From the NCBI GenBank assembly GCA_041874725.1, contig CP097466.1:2294001-2358000 (forward strand): 64,000 nt of DNA, in the 5' to 3' direction. The first letter of the stretch is position 1, and each line of letters opens with the position of its first letter. This document shows, piece by piece, positions 36,631-45,800 of the stretch. The position numbers and the translations under genes were made by a program. This DNA is from Duganella sp. BuS-21. GTDB lineage: Bacteria; Pseudomonadota; Gammaproteobacteria; Burkholderiales; Burkholderiaceae_D. Below the pieces are notes generated by a model. It made no database searches, was not told the origin of the DNA, and worked only from the letters and a program-made list of their open reading frames with translations.

Positions 36631-37833
36631 ATGAAACGTACAAAAATCCTCTTCGTTGCCGAGGCCGTGACACTGGCGCATGTGGGCCGGCCGCTGGCGT
36701 TGGCGCAAACGCTCGACCGTCACCGCTACGACGTGCATCTGGCATGCGCGCCCGGCTACGACATGTTTTTCAAGGGCCGCGACCTCACGCGGTGGCATCT
36801 GCACAGCATCTCCAGCGCGCGGTTTCTGGCCGCGCTGGCGGCGGGCAAGCCGGTGTACGACACGGGCACGCTGGAGCAATACGTGCTGGACGACATGCGC
36901 TTGCTGCAAGCGGTGCGGCCGGATGTGGTGGTGGGGGATTTCCGCCTGTCGCTGTCGGTCAGCGCGCGGTTGGCGGAGGTGCCGTATGTGGGGTTGATCA
37001 ATGCCTACTGGAGCCCCTACGTCCAGCAACACTACCGGGTGCCTGCCATCCCGCTGGCGCGGGTGTTGCCGCTGCCGCTCGCCGACCGGCTGTTCAACCT
37101 GGTGCGGCCGTTTGCGTTTGCGCTGCACAGCCGGCCACTCAACCGCGTGCGACGCGCTTACCACATGCCATCGCTGGGGCGCGACCTGCGGCGCATCTAC
37201 ACCGACGCCGACCGCGTGCTGTACGCGGATATCCCCGAGATGTTCCCCGCGTTTGACCTGCCGCTGACGCATTCCTACCTGGGCCCGGTAACCTGGTCGC
37301 CGCCGACCGAACTGCCGCTGTGGTGGGAGAAGCTGCCCGGGGGGCGCGACATCGTCTACGTCACGCTGGGCAGTTCGGGGCAGGGCGGGTTGCTGCCGGT
37401 GGTGTTGCAGGCGCTGGCGCCGTTGCCGGTGACGGTGCTGGCCGCCACTGCCGGCAAAGTCGATCCGGGCCGCGTGCCGGACAATGCACGCGTGGCCGAC
37501 TACCTGCCGGGCGAGCAGGCGGCGCGGCGCTCGCGGCTGGTGATCTGCAACGGCGGCAGCCCGACCAGTCAGCAAGCGTTGGCGGCCGGCGTGCCGGTGC
37601 TGGGCATCGCTGGCAATCTCGACCAATACCTGAACATGGATGGGGTGTTGCGCGCGGGTGCCGGCGCCTTGCTGCGCTCGGATCGGCTGGTCGAGAAGCA
37701 GCTGCGCACGACGGCCTTGCGCCTGCTGGAGCAGCCCGAGCCGCGCGCGGCGGCTGCGCTGGTGGCGCAGCAGTTGCAGCGCTATGATGCCGGCGCGCGG
37801 CTGGCAGGGCTGCTGGCGCAATTGCAGGGCTAA
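36631..37833 (+). CDS. UDP-glycosyltransferase-like protein (GT1/MGT type)
   Basis: 400 residues with the two Rossmann halves of GT-B enzymes. The N-terminus ILFVAEAVTLAHVGRPLALA is an acceptor-binding start. The C-terminal half has VYVTLGSSGQGG and the nucleotide-sugar motif NGGSPTSQQALAAGVPVLGI followed by NLDQYLNM. The usual motif histidine (HGG) is replaced by NGG. It glycosylates a small molecule or lipid; the acceptor is unknown. It stands alone between the kinase operon and a repeat. Confidence 0.85.
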   Translation: MKRTKILFVAEAVTLAHVGRPLALAQTLDRHRYDVHLACAPGYDMFFKGRDLTRWHLHSISSARFLAALAAGKPVYDTGTLEQYVLDDMRLLQAVRPDVVVGDFRLSLSVSARLAEVPYVGLINAYWSPYVQQHYRVPAIPLARVLPLPLADRLFNLVRPFAFALHSRPLNRVRRAYHMPSLGRDLRRIYTDADRVLYADIPEMFPAFDLPLTHSYLGPVTWSPPTELPLWWEKLPGGRDIVYVTLGSSGQGGLLPVVLQALAPLPVTVLAATAGKVDPGRVPDNARVADYLPGEQAARRSRLVICNGGSPTSQQALAAGVPVLGIAGNLDQYLNMDGVLRAGAGALLRSDRLVEKQLRTTALRLLEQPEPRAAAALVAQQLQRYDAGARLAGLLAQLQG

Positions 37834-37840
37834 AGCGGGG

Positions 37841-37949
37841 CTGACGCTGCCTGGCATTGAAAGCGCGCGGCACTAACCCAACCCGCACACCGCTGCGGCT
37901 TAGGGGCTGACCCCGCAGGGGGCGGACCCTTTTGTTTGGGGTAAAAAAA
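37841..37949 (+). repeat. Dispersed ~105-bp repeat, copy C
   Basis: Shares TTGAAAGCGCGCGGCA, AACCCAACCCGCACACCGCT, GCGG and the GGGGCTGACCCCGCAGGGGG hairpin followed by CGGACCCTTTTG and GGGGTAAAAA with the copies at 22.0 and 25.3 kb. It begins right at the end of the glycosyltransferase gene. Confidence 0.85.
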
Positions 37950-37999
37950 GCAGCACACCTGGTCAGCGCCGGTGGCGTTCCGGTCTCGACTTACCCCTA

Positions 38000-38029
38000 A
38001 AAAAAACGGACCGGCTGGTAGCCGATCCG
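38000..38029 (-). terminator. Rho-independent terminator of the PEP-CTERM gene
   Basis: GGATCGGCT / AGCCGGTCC stem on the minus strand followed by eight T. Confidence 0.85.
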
Positions 38030-38052
38030 CTGTGAAATGACCGCTGCTGCGG

Positions 38053-38973
38053 TCAGGACTGAACTTTACGGCGCGTGCCCAGCGCGAGTCCCGCAAAGCC
38101 CAGACCGATCAGTGCCAAGGTGGCAGGCTCCGGAATGGTGGCGAAACTCTGCGATGAGTCCACCTTCAGGAATGGCACCGTGGTGGGCGTGGTACCGTCC
38201 CACATCATGGTTGGCGTGAAGAACGATGGCACGTTGGTGGTGCCGGTGAATTTGTCGACGAAGATCGAGCCGCTGACGGCGTTCAGATACAGCGGATCGA
38301 CATAGTCGATCATGAAGCGCGAATCGAAGGAGCCGGTGCCGACCGCGCCCGAGGCGCTGAAGCTCGCTTCGTTGAATACCAGGTGGCCGGACAGGATCAT
38401 GATGCCGTCGCCATCGCCGCCAGCGCCGCCGCAACCGGCAGAGGTGACGCCTTCGCCGTAGCAGCGCACGGTGTTGGCACCGTTGCCGGGAATGGCGCGG
38501 CTGCCGTCGCCGATGTTGTCAATGAAGATGGCCAGGTTCTGCACGCCGGTGCGCAGCGGATCGACGTCCATGGCCAGCGATTGCGCGGCCGGCAGGCCGA
38601 AGTTGACCGTGGTGGCAGTTTGCGCGGTTACCAGCTCCTGGAAGCGCACTACTTTGCTGATCTCGAACGTGGTGTTCAGCCCACCTGGCGTGACGATGGC
38701 TGGGATATTGCTGTTGGACATGGTGCCAACCACCATCTGCGAACGCAGTTCGGTCAGGTAGGGCGCACTGGCGCCAGGGCCGACGATCCGACCGGGAACG
38801 AAGCCGGTGGCAAGGCCGGTATCGGTGACGTTGGTCCACAGGTCGGCGTAGGTGGTGTAGACGCCGGTGCCGGTGGGATCCAGGCCCAAGGCCGGCGCGG
38901 CGCTGGCGCTCAGTGGCGCTGCCAGCACAGCTGCCAGCATGGCGCCGGCCAGCGCGGGTTGATAGGTTGTCAT
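38053..38973 (-). CDS. PEP-CTERM sorting domain protein
   Basis: 306 residues from the ATG at 38973, which has AAGGAG upstream. Signal peptide to about SASAA. The extracellular body is rich in Thr, Gly, Asp and beta strands, with a CYGEGVTSAGCGG cysteine pair. The C-terminus IPEPATLALIGLGFAGLALG plus TRRK is a textbook PEP-CTERM tripartite signal (PEP, hydrophobic helix, basic cap), so it is exported and processed by an exosortase encoded elsewhere. The protein is probably linked to exopolysaccharide or biofilm; its specific function is unknown. Confidence 0.9.
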   Translation of the reverse strand: MTTYQPALAGAMLAAVLAAPLSASAAPALGLDPTGTGVYTTYADLWTNVTDTGLATGFVPGRIVGPGASAPYLTELRSQMVVGTMSNSNIPAIVTPGGLNTTFEISKVVRFQELVTAQTATTVNFGLPAAQSLAMDVDPLRTGVQNLAIFIDNIGDGSRAIPGNGANTVRCYGEGVTSAGCGGAGGDGDGIMILSGHLVFNEASFSASGAVGTGSFDSRFMIDYVDPLYLNAVSGSIFVDKFTGTTNVPSFFTPTMMWDGTTPTTVPFLKVDSSQSFATIPEPATLALIGLGFAGLALGTRRKVQS

Positions 38974-39115
38974 GTGTGCTCCTTGAGAAGGGCCACGGGA
39001 ATCGAGGCCGTGACCATCAAAGAGCAAAAGCCTTGCCAGTAACGGTACTTCTTTTTAGATCAATCACTTGCGTGTGGATTGACGGCTTGTTCGGGCGTCG
39101 GTGTAAAGAAAACCG

Positions 39116-39781
39116 TCACGGTGCGGCCTTGATGCGGCGTGCCGGTATGCCGCCCCACACTTCGCCGGCGGCGATCTGCGTATCCTTGGTGACCACCGCG
39201 CCGGTCGAGACGATGGCGTTGTCGCCGATGCGCACACCAGCCATCACCACCGCATGGGCACCGATGGTGACGGTGTTGCCGATGACCACGGGCTTCAGTT
39301 CCAGGCGCGAACCTTCGATCACGTGGGCAAAGATGACGGCGTCGTGGCCGATGATGGTATTGCTGCCGATGCGCGTGAGCGGCGGGTCGAGCAGGGCTCC
39401 GGCGCTGTAGGTGTTGGCGCCCAGTTCGGCGCCCAGCGCCAGGTAAATCAAACGCTGGATCGGCACCGGAATAAAGTGGGTGCGGATCAGCGAATTGAAC
39501 AGCAGCAGGTAGAACAGGAGGTTGACGTTGGCGGCCAGCTCGTGGCGCGAGTGTTCCGCCACCTCGCCTTCGTGCAGCGGCAGCGCCAGCAGGAAGCAGC
39601 GGTACACCAGGAAGGCGTACAGGTAGATCAGCAGCACGGCCAGCGCGCACAGCGCCACGCCGCGAAAGTCGCCCAGCGGCAGGCTGCCGAATAGCAGCAC
39701 GGTGGTGGCGATGGCCAGCACCAGGATCAGCGCCAGCAAGCCGAGAAACACCGCGACCTGGCCGGGCTTGATGGCGCGCAT
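39116..39781 (-). CDS. Membrane-bound left-handed beta-helix acyltransferase
   Basis: 221 residues. Two N-terminal membrane helices (VFLGLLALILVLAIATTVLLF and a second at about 38-60) are followed by hexapeptide repeats of the trimeric LbH fold: IGSNTIIGHDAVIFAHVIEG, VIGNTVTIGAHAVVMAGVRI, and IVSTGAVVTKDTQIAAGEVW, ending GGIPARRIK. The His in IGHDAVIF/IGAHAVV is a candidate catalytic base. The start ATG overlaps the nitroreductase stop (TGATG). It probably acylates a sugar or lipid made with the two upstream enzymes. Confidence 0.88.
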   Translation of the reverse strand: MRAIKPGQVAVFLGLLALILVLAIATTVLLFGSLPLGDFRGVALCALAVLLIYLYAFLVYRCFLLALPLHEGEVAEHSRHELAANVNLLFYLLLFNSLIRTHFIPVPIQRLIYLALGAELGANTYSAGALLDPPLTRIGSNTIIGHDAVIFAHVIEGSRLELKPVVIGNTVTIGAHAVVMAGVRIGDNAIVSTGAVVTKDTQIAAGEVWGGIPARRIKAAP

Positions 39782-40890
39782 CAGCGGCCCCCGCCGGCCA
39801 CCAGCAAGTCGCGCAGCGGCCGCCGCAACGAGCGTGACTGTGCCGCCGCGCCGGCGCCGATGCGGCCCATGAACACGGCGGCGTCCCAGTCCTGGTCGCC
39901 CACCAGCGCCGCACCCTGGCGCGACAGCGCCGCCGCCCGCTCCCGCATGCCGGGCGCGGCGGAGAAGGCGCGGCCTTCGCGCACGTAGCGCGCGAAGATC
40001 AGCGGCGTCAGCTCGGGCTGCAGCTGGAGGCCTTGCGCGGTGGCCGTCAGCCAGAAGCGCTGCATGGCGCGGCCGGCGGCGATGTAGTCGTCGATGCGCT
40101 GCGGCCGGCGCTCGGCCACCAGCACGAAGTGCGCGGCGCAGGCCAGGGCGGGAATCAGGTCCATCTGCAGGCGCGGCGCCAGCGTGCCGGCCAGCCAGGT
40201 GTTGAAGAAATGCACGCGCTTCCAGTCGTGCATGACCCAGCGCATCAGTTTGGTGGTCATGGCGTCGGCGCCCAGCGCCTGGTCGGGGATGCGGTCTTCG
40301 CTGTAGCGGGCGTCCCATTCGATGATGGCGGTGTGCACGCGGTGCGCTTCCGGCATGGTCAGGCGCAGCTTGGCGTTGCGGAACATCAGGCGCGCGGCGG
40401 CCAGGCGCCGGCTGCCTTCCAGCCAGTGTACGCGGTAGCCGGGCGGCAGCGTCAGGCTTAGCGCGGACTTTTCGGCGCCGGTCAACGGCCGCCGGCTCAG
40501 CGCGCGGCGCTGCACGCTGCGCGGCAGGATGGCGGCGGCCAGTGGATCGGGTTCGATGCCGGGCGCGGGAACGAACTCGACGCTGAGGGTGGGGTGCGCA
40601 TCGGGCGTGCCGGCGTGGCGCGAGCTGCGCATCTCCAGCCCGAAGGTGCTGGCGGCGATGGCCATGGTTTCCAACAGCGCGCCGATGGAGATCTGGCTCG
40701 GATGGCCGTCGAGATCGTAGACGCAATGGTCGCGCGTGTCGTGGCCGTACACCACCAGCCGGCGGGCGTCGAGGATTTCGAAGCGCCAGGGCTGCGTGTT
40801 GTCGCCGCTGGGCGCCCAGCGCGCCAGTTCGAGGATTTGCTCCAGCGTCGAATCGAGTTGCTGTACCGGCTGCTGTTCCATCTGCTTCAT
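39781..40890 (-). CDS. Nitroreductase-fold protein associated with a ThiF-like enzyme
   Basis: 369 residues from the ATG at 40890, which shares ATGA with the thiF-like stop. The N-terminus LELARWAPSGDNTQPWRFEI is the FMN-phosphate binding start of nitroreductase-like proteins. The middle carries a long insertion, and the C-terminal part resumes the fold (AAHFVLVAERR, YIAAGRAMQRFWLTATAQGL). Such stand-alone proteins with E1-like partners act in peptide or cofactor tailoring, for example dehydrogenation. Substrate unknown. Confidence 0.82.
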   Translation of the reverse strand: MKQMEQQPVQQLDSTLEQILELARWAPSGDNTQPWRFEILDARRLVVYGHDTRDHCVYDLDGHPSQISIGALLETMAIAASTFGLEMRSSRHAGTPDAHPTLSVEFVPAPGIEPDPLAAAILPRSVQRRALSRRPLTGAEKSALSLTLPPGYRVHWLEGSRRLAAARLMFRNAKLRLTMPEAHRVHTAIIEWDARYSEDRIPDQALGADAMTTKLMRWVMHDWKRVHFFNTWLAGTLAPRLQMDLIPALACAAHFVLVAERRPQRIDDYIAAGRAMQRFWLTATAQGLQLQPELTPLIFARYVREGRAFSAAPGMRERAAALSRQGAALVGDQDWDAAVFMGRIGAGAAAQSRSLRRPLRDLLVAGGGR

Positions 40891-41750
40891 GTCTTGTCTC
40901 CGGGACCTCGTCGCCGCGCCAGCATCATGGCCAGGCGCTGCAGGGGATTGCGGTTGCCGCCGGGACGCCATGTGCGCACCAGCTTGTTACGGAAGGCGTC
41001 GAACTGGTAGCCCCACGGCGCGGCCCGCACATCGCCGCGCTTGAGCAGTATCTTCAGCGCCTCGGTAGCCGCCGCGCCCGCGCACAGTTCGCAGCCCATG
41101 ATGGTGGACGGGCCGCGCTGCTCCTGCAGCTTGATGGCCGACGGCTCGACCAGGTAAGCGCCGTGCAGCCCGGCCGGGGCCAGTCCGACCAGAAAGCGCA
41201 GGGCCTTCTCCATGTCCGGCCGGTCGCCCCAGCCGAAGTATTCTTCGAACGTCATCTGCCCCGGCAGGAAGTTGAGCACGGCCGTACCCATGCCCAGCGG
41301 CGCCGCCGTCACGGCCGGAATGCCGAGCCGGGCACAGGCGGCGAACGCCATCTGGCGCGCATCGAAGGCGAAAAAGTCGAGGCCGTCCACATACAAGTCT
41401 ACACCCTCGAAGAAGCTGGGCAGGGTGTCCTGGGTGAGGCCGGCGGGAAAACGCACCAGCTTGAGCTCGGGATTGATGTCGCGCGCCATGGCGGCCAGCA
41501 CCTCGACCTTGGGCTGGCCCAGGGTGGACATGGTGGCGCCCACCTGGCGGTTGAAGTTGGCGATGTCGAAGGTGTCGAAGTCGGCGATATGGAAGGCGCC
41601 GATGCCGAGCCGCGCCAGCGTCAGTAAATGCACGCCGCCGACCCCGCCCATGCCGGCGATGGCCACGCGCTTGCTGCGCAGCGTGGCCTGTTCGGCCGCC
41701 GTCACCCAGCCGATATTGCGTGCATATGCCTGTTGGTAAATGTAAGCCAT
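40887..41750 (-). CDS. ThiF/E1-like adenylyltransferase
   Basis: 287 residues. The nucleotide-binding motif is VAIAGMGGVGGVHLLTLARL, followed by ADFDTFDIANFNRQVGA (the conserved D, N and R of the family) and VDGLDFFAFDARQMAF. One CxxC (MGCELCAG) remains near residue 225, where zinc-binding E1 proteins have two. It adenylates a C-terminal carboxylate of a protein, peptide or small acid. No ThiS/MoaD-like partner is adjacent. First gene of a three-gene overlapping operon with nitroreductase and acyltransferase. Confidence 0.88.
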   Translation of the reverse strand: MAYIYQQAYARNIGWVTAAEQATLRSKRVAIAGMGGVGGVHLLTLARLGIGAFHIADFDTFDIANFNRQVGATMSTLGQPKVEVLAAMARDINPELKLVRFPAGLTQDTLPSFFEGVDLYVDGLDFFAFDARQMAFAACARLGIPAVTAAPLGMGTAVLNFLPGQMTFEEYFGWGDRPDMEKALRFLVGLAPAGLHGAYLVEPSAIKLQEQRGPSTIMGCELCAGAAATEALKILLKRGDVRAAPWGYQFDAFRNKLVRTWRPGGNRNPLQRLAMMLARRRGPGDKT

Positions 41751-41809
41751 CTACGTTGGACGCGATGGCGGGCCGAGAAGTTCCGTGCGCATGAGAAAAA
41801 AACTGCAAA

Positions 41810-41988
41810 AAAAACCGGCTCGCGGGGAGTAATGCCGTTAAGTTAAGCTGAAAATAGGCTTCGTCATTCCCGCGAATGCGGGAATCCATGAGGCGCATGC
41901 CCGGCTAACTCAGCATGGATCCCGGCTTTCGCCGGGACGACATCGCTTAACTTAACGGCATTAGCTCGCGGGGAGCCGGTTTTCATCG
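41810..41988 (-). terminator. Terminator of cstA-ybdD split by a MITE insertion
   Basis: Without the insert the sequence would read as a perfect AAAACCGGCTC/GAGCCGGTTTT hairpin followed on the minus strand by eight T. The 134-bp element sits in the hairpin and has duplicated GCTCGCGGGGAG on each side (41818-41829 and 41964-41975). The stem halves are now about 150 nt apart. Confidence 0.75.
41830..41963. mobile_element. 134-bp palindromic MITE-like element, copy 1
   Basis: Terminal inverted repeats TAATGCCGTTAAGTTAAGC and GCTTAACTTAACGGCATTA (19 bp, perfect) enclose REP-like hairpins (GTCATTCCCGCGAATGCGGG, GGATCCCGGCTTTCGCCGGG). No ORF. It is flanked by an exact 12-bp direct repeat. Apparently identical to copy 2 at 51260; copy 3 at 53793 differs at three positions. 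Confidence 0.92.
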
Positions 41989-42192
41989 TCAGCAGCAACC
42001 GCCGCGTTTGCCCGCGCCGCCGTAGCGGGCCTCCTGGCGTTCGCGGAAGAATTCCTCGTACGTCATGTAGGGCTCGCCCGGATGCGTGGTTTCGCGATGG
42101 CTGACGTAGACATCGTAGTCGGGCAGGCCCATCATCAGCCGCACGCTCTGGCCGAGATAGCGGCCGGCCTTGGCGATTTCGCCGAGCATCAT
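41989..42192 (-). CDS. ybdD: YbdD/YjiX family small protein
   Basis: 67 residues. [20 protein letters not shown] and [19 protein letters not shown] are the conserved DUF466 core. It is encoded directly after cstA with an ATGATG overlap, as in many proteobacteria, and is thought to assist the CstA/BtsT pyruvate and peptide transporters. The C-terminus ends GKRGGCC, with a cysteine pair typical of the family. Confidence 0.93.
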   Translation of the reverse strand: MMLGEIAKAGRYLGQSVRLMMGLPDYDVYVSHRETTHPGEPYMTYEEFFRERQEARYGGAGKRGGCC

Positions 42193-44264
42193 TGCACCTT
42201 GGCGGTCGCCAGGACCATCGGGCTTTCGTTGGCGGTCGGGCGGCTGTTGGCGCGCGCCGCCTGCACGGTGCGGGCGCCGAAGATCAGCACGCTCAGCACC
42301 ACGATCACGAAGAAGCCGGCCAGCGAGGCGTCCAGGTAGTCGTTGAAGATCACCTGCTGCATCTGCGCCACCGATTTGGCCGGCGCCAGGATCTTGCCTT
42401 CGGCCAGTGCGGCCTGGTACTTGGCGGCGTGGGCCAGGAAGCCGATCTTCGGATTGGCGTCGAAGATCTTCTGCCAGCCGGCGGTCAGCGTGCACAGCAG
42501 CAGCCAGATGGTCGGCACGATGGTGACCCAGGCGTACTGGCCGCGCTTCATCTTGAACAGCACGCAGGTGCCGAGGATCAGCGCGATCGCCGCCAGCATC
42601 TGGTTGGCGATGCCGAACAGCGGCCACAGGGTGTTGATGCCGCCCAGCGGATCGACCACGCCCTGGTACAGGAAGTAGCCCCAGGCCGCCACGCACAGGC
42701 CGGTGGCGGTCAGGTTGGCGAAGGTGTTGTCGGTCTGCTTCATCGACGGTGCAAACGAGCCCAGCAGGTCTTGCAGCATGAAGCGGCCGGCGCGGGTGCC
42801 GGCGTCGACGGCGGTCAGGATGAACAGCGCTTCGAACAGGATGGCGAAGTGGTACCAGAAGGCCATCATCTCGCGGCCGCCCAGCGCGTTCGACAGGATG
42901 TGGGCCATGCCCACCGCCAGGGTCGGGGCGCCGCCGGCGCGCGAGATGATGCTGTGCTCGCCGACGTCCTTGGCGGTCTGGATCAGCATTTCAGGGGTAA
43001 TGTAGAAGCCCATCTGGGTCACCGCCTGGGCGGCGGACTCGGCCGTGGTGCCGAGTAGTGCGGCCGGCGAGTTCATGGCGAAGTAGATGCCGGGATCGAT
43101 GGTCGAGGCGGCCACCAGGGCCATGATGGCGACGAATGATTCCATCAGCATGGCGCCGTAGCCGATGAAGCGGGCGTGGGTTTCGTTTTCGATCATCTTG
43201 GGCGTGGTGCCCGACGAGATCAGCGCGTGGAAGCCGGACACGGCGCCGCAGGCGATGGTGATGAACAGGAAGGGGAACATCGAGCCGGACCATACCGGGC
43301 CGGTGCCGTCGATGAACTTGGTGAAGGCCGGCATCTGCAGATGCGGCGCGACGAAGATGATGCCCAGCGCCAGGCCGACGATGGTGCCGATTTTCAGGAA
43401 GGTCGACAGATAGTCGCGCGGCGCCAGCAGCAGCCACACCGGCAGCACGGAAGCGATGAAGCCGTAGCCGATCAGCATCCAGGTCAGCTCGGTGCCGGTG
43501 AAGGTGAACATCGGCGCCAGGGCCGGATTTTCCTGCACCCACTGGCCGCCGAAGATGGCCGCCATCAGCAGCACGAAGCCGATGATCGACACTTCGCCGA
43601 TGCGGCCGACGCGGATGAAGCGCGAATACACGCCCATGAACAGTGCAATCGGGATGGTGGCCATGACGGTGAAGCTGCCCCATGGCGAGCCGGTCAGGGC
43701 CTTGACCACGATCAGCGCCAGCACCGCCAGGATGATGACCATGATCATGAAGGTGCCGAGCAAGGCGATGTTGCCCGGAATCGGCCCCAGTTCGGACTTG
43801 ATCAGGTCGCCCAGCGAGCGGCCGTCGCGGCGCATGGAAATGAACAGCACGATGAAGTCCTGCACCGCGCCGGCGAACACCACGCCGGCCAGGATCCACA
43901 GCATGCCGGGCAGGTAGCCCATCTGCGCGGCCAGCACCGGGCCGACCAGTGGACCGGCGCCGGCAATGGCGGCGAAGTGGTGGCCGAACAGTACGTTCTT
44001 ATTGGTCGGCACGTAGTCGAGGCCGTCGTTCAGCTTGGCGGCCGGCGTCATGCGGCGGCCGTCCAGGCCCAGCACTTTATCGGAGATGTACAGGCTGTAG
44101 AAACGGTAGGCGATCAGGTAGACGCAGACCGCCGCGATGACGATCCAGATGGCGCTGATCGATTCGCCGCGGTGCAGGGCCACCACCCCCAGCGCCGAGG
44201 CGCCGCACAGGGCCAGCGCGGCCCAGCCCAGCTTGCTGGCCAGGGTATTCGGTAGAGTGTTCAT
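42189..44264 (-). CDS. cstA: Carbon starvation protein CstA (pyruvate/peptide transporter family)
   Basis: 691 residues with about 16-18 hydrophobic helices. Family landmarks: [56 protein letters not shown] and [19 protein letters not shown]. It imports peptides or pyruvate during carbon limitation. Divergent from a Cache-domain kinase/LuxR regulator pair, which is the likely regulator by analogy with pyruvate-sensing systems. Confidence 0.95.
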   Translation of the reverse strand: MNTLPNTLASKLGWAALALCGASALGVVALHRGESISAIWIVIAAVCVYLIAYRFYSLYISDKVLGLDGRRMTPAAKLNDGLDYVPTNKNVLFGHHFAAIAGAGPLVGPVLAAQMGYLPGMLWILAGVVFAGAVQDFIVLFISMRRDGRSLGDLIKSELGPIPGNIALLGTFMIMVIILAVLALIVVKALTGSPWGSFTVMATIPIALFMGVYSRFIRVGRIGEVSIIGFVLLMAAIFGGQWVQENPALAPMFTFTGTELTWMLIGYGFIASVLPVWLLLAPRDYLSTFLKIGTIVGLALGIIFVAPHLQMPAFTKFIDGTGPVWSGSMFPFLFITIACGAVSGFHALISSGTTPKMIENETHARFIGYGAMLMESFVAIMALVAASTIDPGIYFAMNSPAALLGTTAESAAQAVTQMGFYITPEMLIQTAKDVGEHSIISRAGGAPTLAVGMAHILSNALGGREMMAFWYHFAILFEALFILTAVDAGTRAGRFMLQDLLGSFAPSMKQTDNTFANLTATGLCVAAWGYFLYQGVVDPLGGINTLWPLFGIANQMLAAIALILGTCVLFKMKRGQYAWVTIVPTIWLLLCTLTAGWQKIFDANPKIGFLAHAAKYQAALAEGKILAPAKSVAQMQQVIFNDYLDASLAGFFVIVVLSVLIFGARTVQAARANSRPTANESPMVLATAKVQ

Positions 44265-44432
44265 GCTGCCTCCAAGAGTTGGTCGGTATGTTGTTTAGCT
44301 TATGGCCAGTATTCATGATTGTGATATCAGCCGCAAGCGCAGCACTACTGATGCCGGCTGCGTACAACTACGTAGGGGCGGCACCGTGCGGGAGCGTAGA
44401 ATCGCGGGATGAATGTTGAGGGAGTAGCCGGG

Positions 44433-45794
44433 ATGAAACTACGGCAAAAGGTGATTTTCCTGGCCATCACGCCGCTGATACTGGCGCTGTGCGCGATCGC
44501 GCTGGCGGTGCGCCATCAATCGGTGCTGCTGGCCCAGCAGCAGCGCGCCACCATCCAGCAGGCTTACCTGAGCAGCAAGGAGGCCGAGCTCAAGCATTAC
44601 GTGACGCTGGCCACGCACTCGATTTCGCACCTCTACGATTCCGGCCGCGACGACCAGGCCACGCGCGACGAGGCGATGCGCATCCTGTCCTCGCTCAGCT
44701 ACGGCGACGACGGCTACTTCTTCCTGTACGACATGGGCGGCAACACCCTGATGCACCCGCGCCAGCCCGAGCTGGTCGGCCGCAACCTGATTGGCCTGCG
44801 CGACGAGCACGGCCAGCCCACCATCCAGAACCTGTTGCAGCGGGCCCGCAATGGCGGCGGCCTGGAGCGCTACATGTGGGTCAAGCCGTCCACCCACAAG
44901 CCGGTGGCCAAGCTCGGCTACGTGATCGCCATGCCGAAGTGGGGCTGGATGATGGGCACCGGTATTTATCTGGACGACGTCGAGCAGGCGCTGGCCAAGG
45001 TCGACGTCCAGCAATCGGGCAACATCCACAACACCATGCTGTGGATTACCGGCATCGCGATCGCCGCCGCCGTGGCCGTGGCCAGTTCCGGCCTGGCCCT
45101 GAACATCAGCGAGCTGCGCGTGGCCGACGCCAAGCTCAAGGTGCTGGCCCAGCGCGTGGTCGAGTCGCAGGAGGAGGAGCGGGCACGGCTGTCGCGCGAC
45201 CTGCACGATGGCATCAGCCAGTGGCTGGTGTCGATCAAATTGCAGATCGAGGCCGGCATCATCCGCCTGTCGTCGGCCAAGCCCGAGCAGAAGGAGGCTG
45301 CGCAGGCGGTGTTCGAGCACGCCGCCGACCAGCTCAGCAACGTCATGGCCGAGGTGCGGCGCATTTCGCACAACCTGCGTCCGGCCATTCTCGACGACCT
45401 CGGCCTGGCGGCCGCGCTCCAGCATCTGGCCAAGGAGTACACCCTCAGCAGCGGAACCCCGGTACACTTCGAGGCGTCGGGCTGTACCGACGGCTTGTCC
45501 GACGTCGCCAACACCGTGCTGTTCCGGCTGGCGCAGGAAGCGCTGACCAATATCGAACGCCACGCCGGCGCCGCCAGCATCGACATCACGCTGGCCGGCG
45601 CCGAGCCCGGCGTCACGCTGCGCATCCGCGACGACGGCCACGGTTTCGACGCCGAAGGCATCGCCCAGCATCCGCAGCGCGGCATCGGCCTGCGCAATAT
45701 GATGGAGCGGATGGACGCCGTCGGCGGCCGTTTCGAGATTGTCTCGTCCACCGACGGCACGCTGGTCACGGCCCATGCCCCTAACAATAGTTGA
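44433..45794 (+). CDS. Cache-domain sensor histidine kinase (NarL/DegS class)
   Basis: 453 residues from the ATG at 44433; an in-frame ATG at 44409 would add eight residues. TM1 lies at about 6-27. A periplasmic single Cache domain contains YGDDGYFFLYDMGGNTLMHP and LVGRNLIGLRD, as in pyruvate- or carboxylate-sensing kinases. TM2 is near 202-222. HisKA_3 has its histidine in RLSRDLHDGISQWLVSIK, and the ATPase domain has NIERHAGA and GIGLRNMMERM. It pairs with the LuxR regulator 6 nt downstream and faces cstA, so carboxylate-controlled transport is likely. Confidence 0.93.
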   Translation: MKLRQKVIFLAITPLILALCAIALAVRHQSVLLAQQQRATIQQAYLSSKEAELKHYVTLATHSISHLYDSGRDDQATRDEAMRILSSLSYGDDGYFFLYDMGGNTLMHPRQPELVGRNLIGLRDEHGQPTIQNLLQRARNGGGLERYMWVKPSTHKPVAKLGYVIAMPKWGWMMGTGIYLDDVEQALAKVDVQQSGNIHNTMLWITGIAIAAAVAVASSGLALNISELRVADAKLKVLAQRVVESQEEERARLSRDLHDGISQWLVSIKLQIEAGIIRLSSAKPEQKEAAQAVFEHAADQLSNVMAEVRRISHNLRPAILDDLGLAAALQHLAKEYTLSSGTPVHFEASGCTDGLSDVANTVLFRLAQEALTNIERHAGAASIDITLAGAEPGVTLRIRDDGHGFDAEGIAQHPQRGIGLRNMMERMDAVGGRFEIVSSTDGTLVTAHAPNNS

Positions 45795-45800
45795 ATCTTT

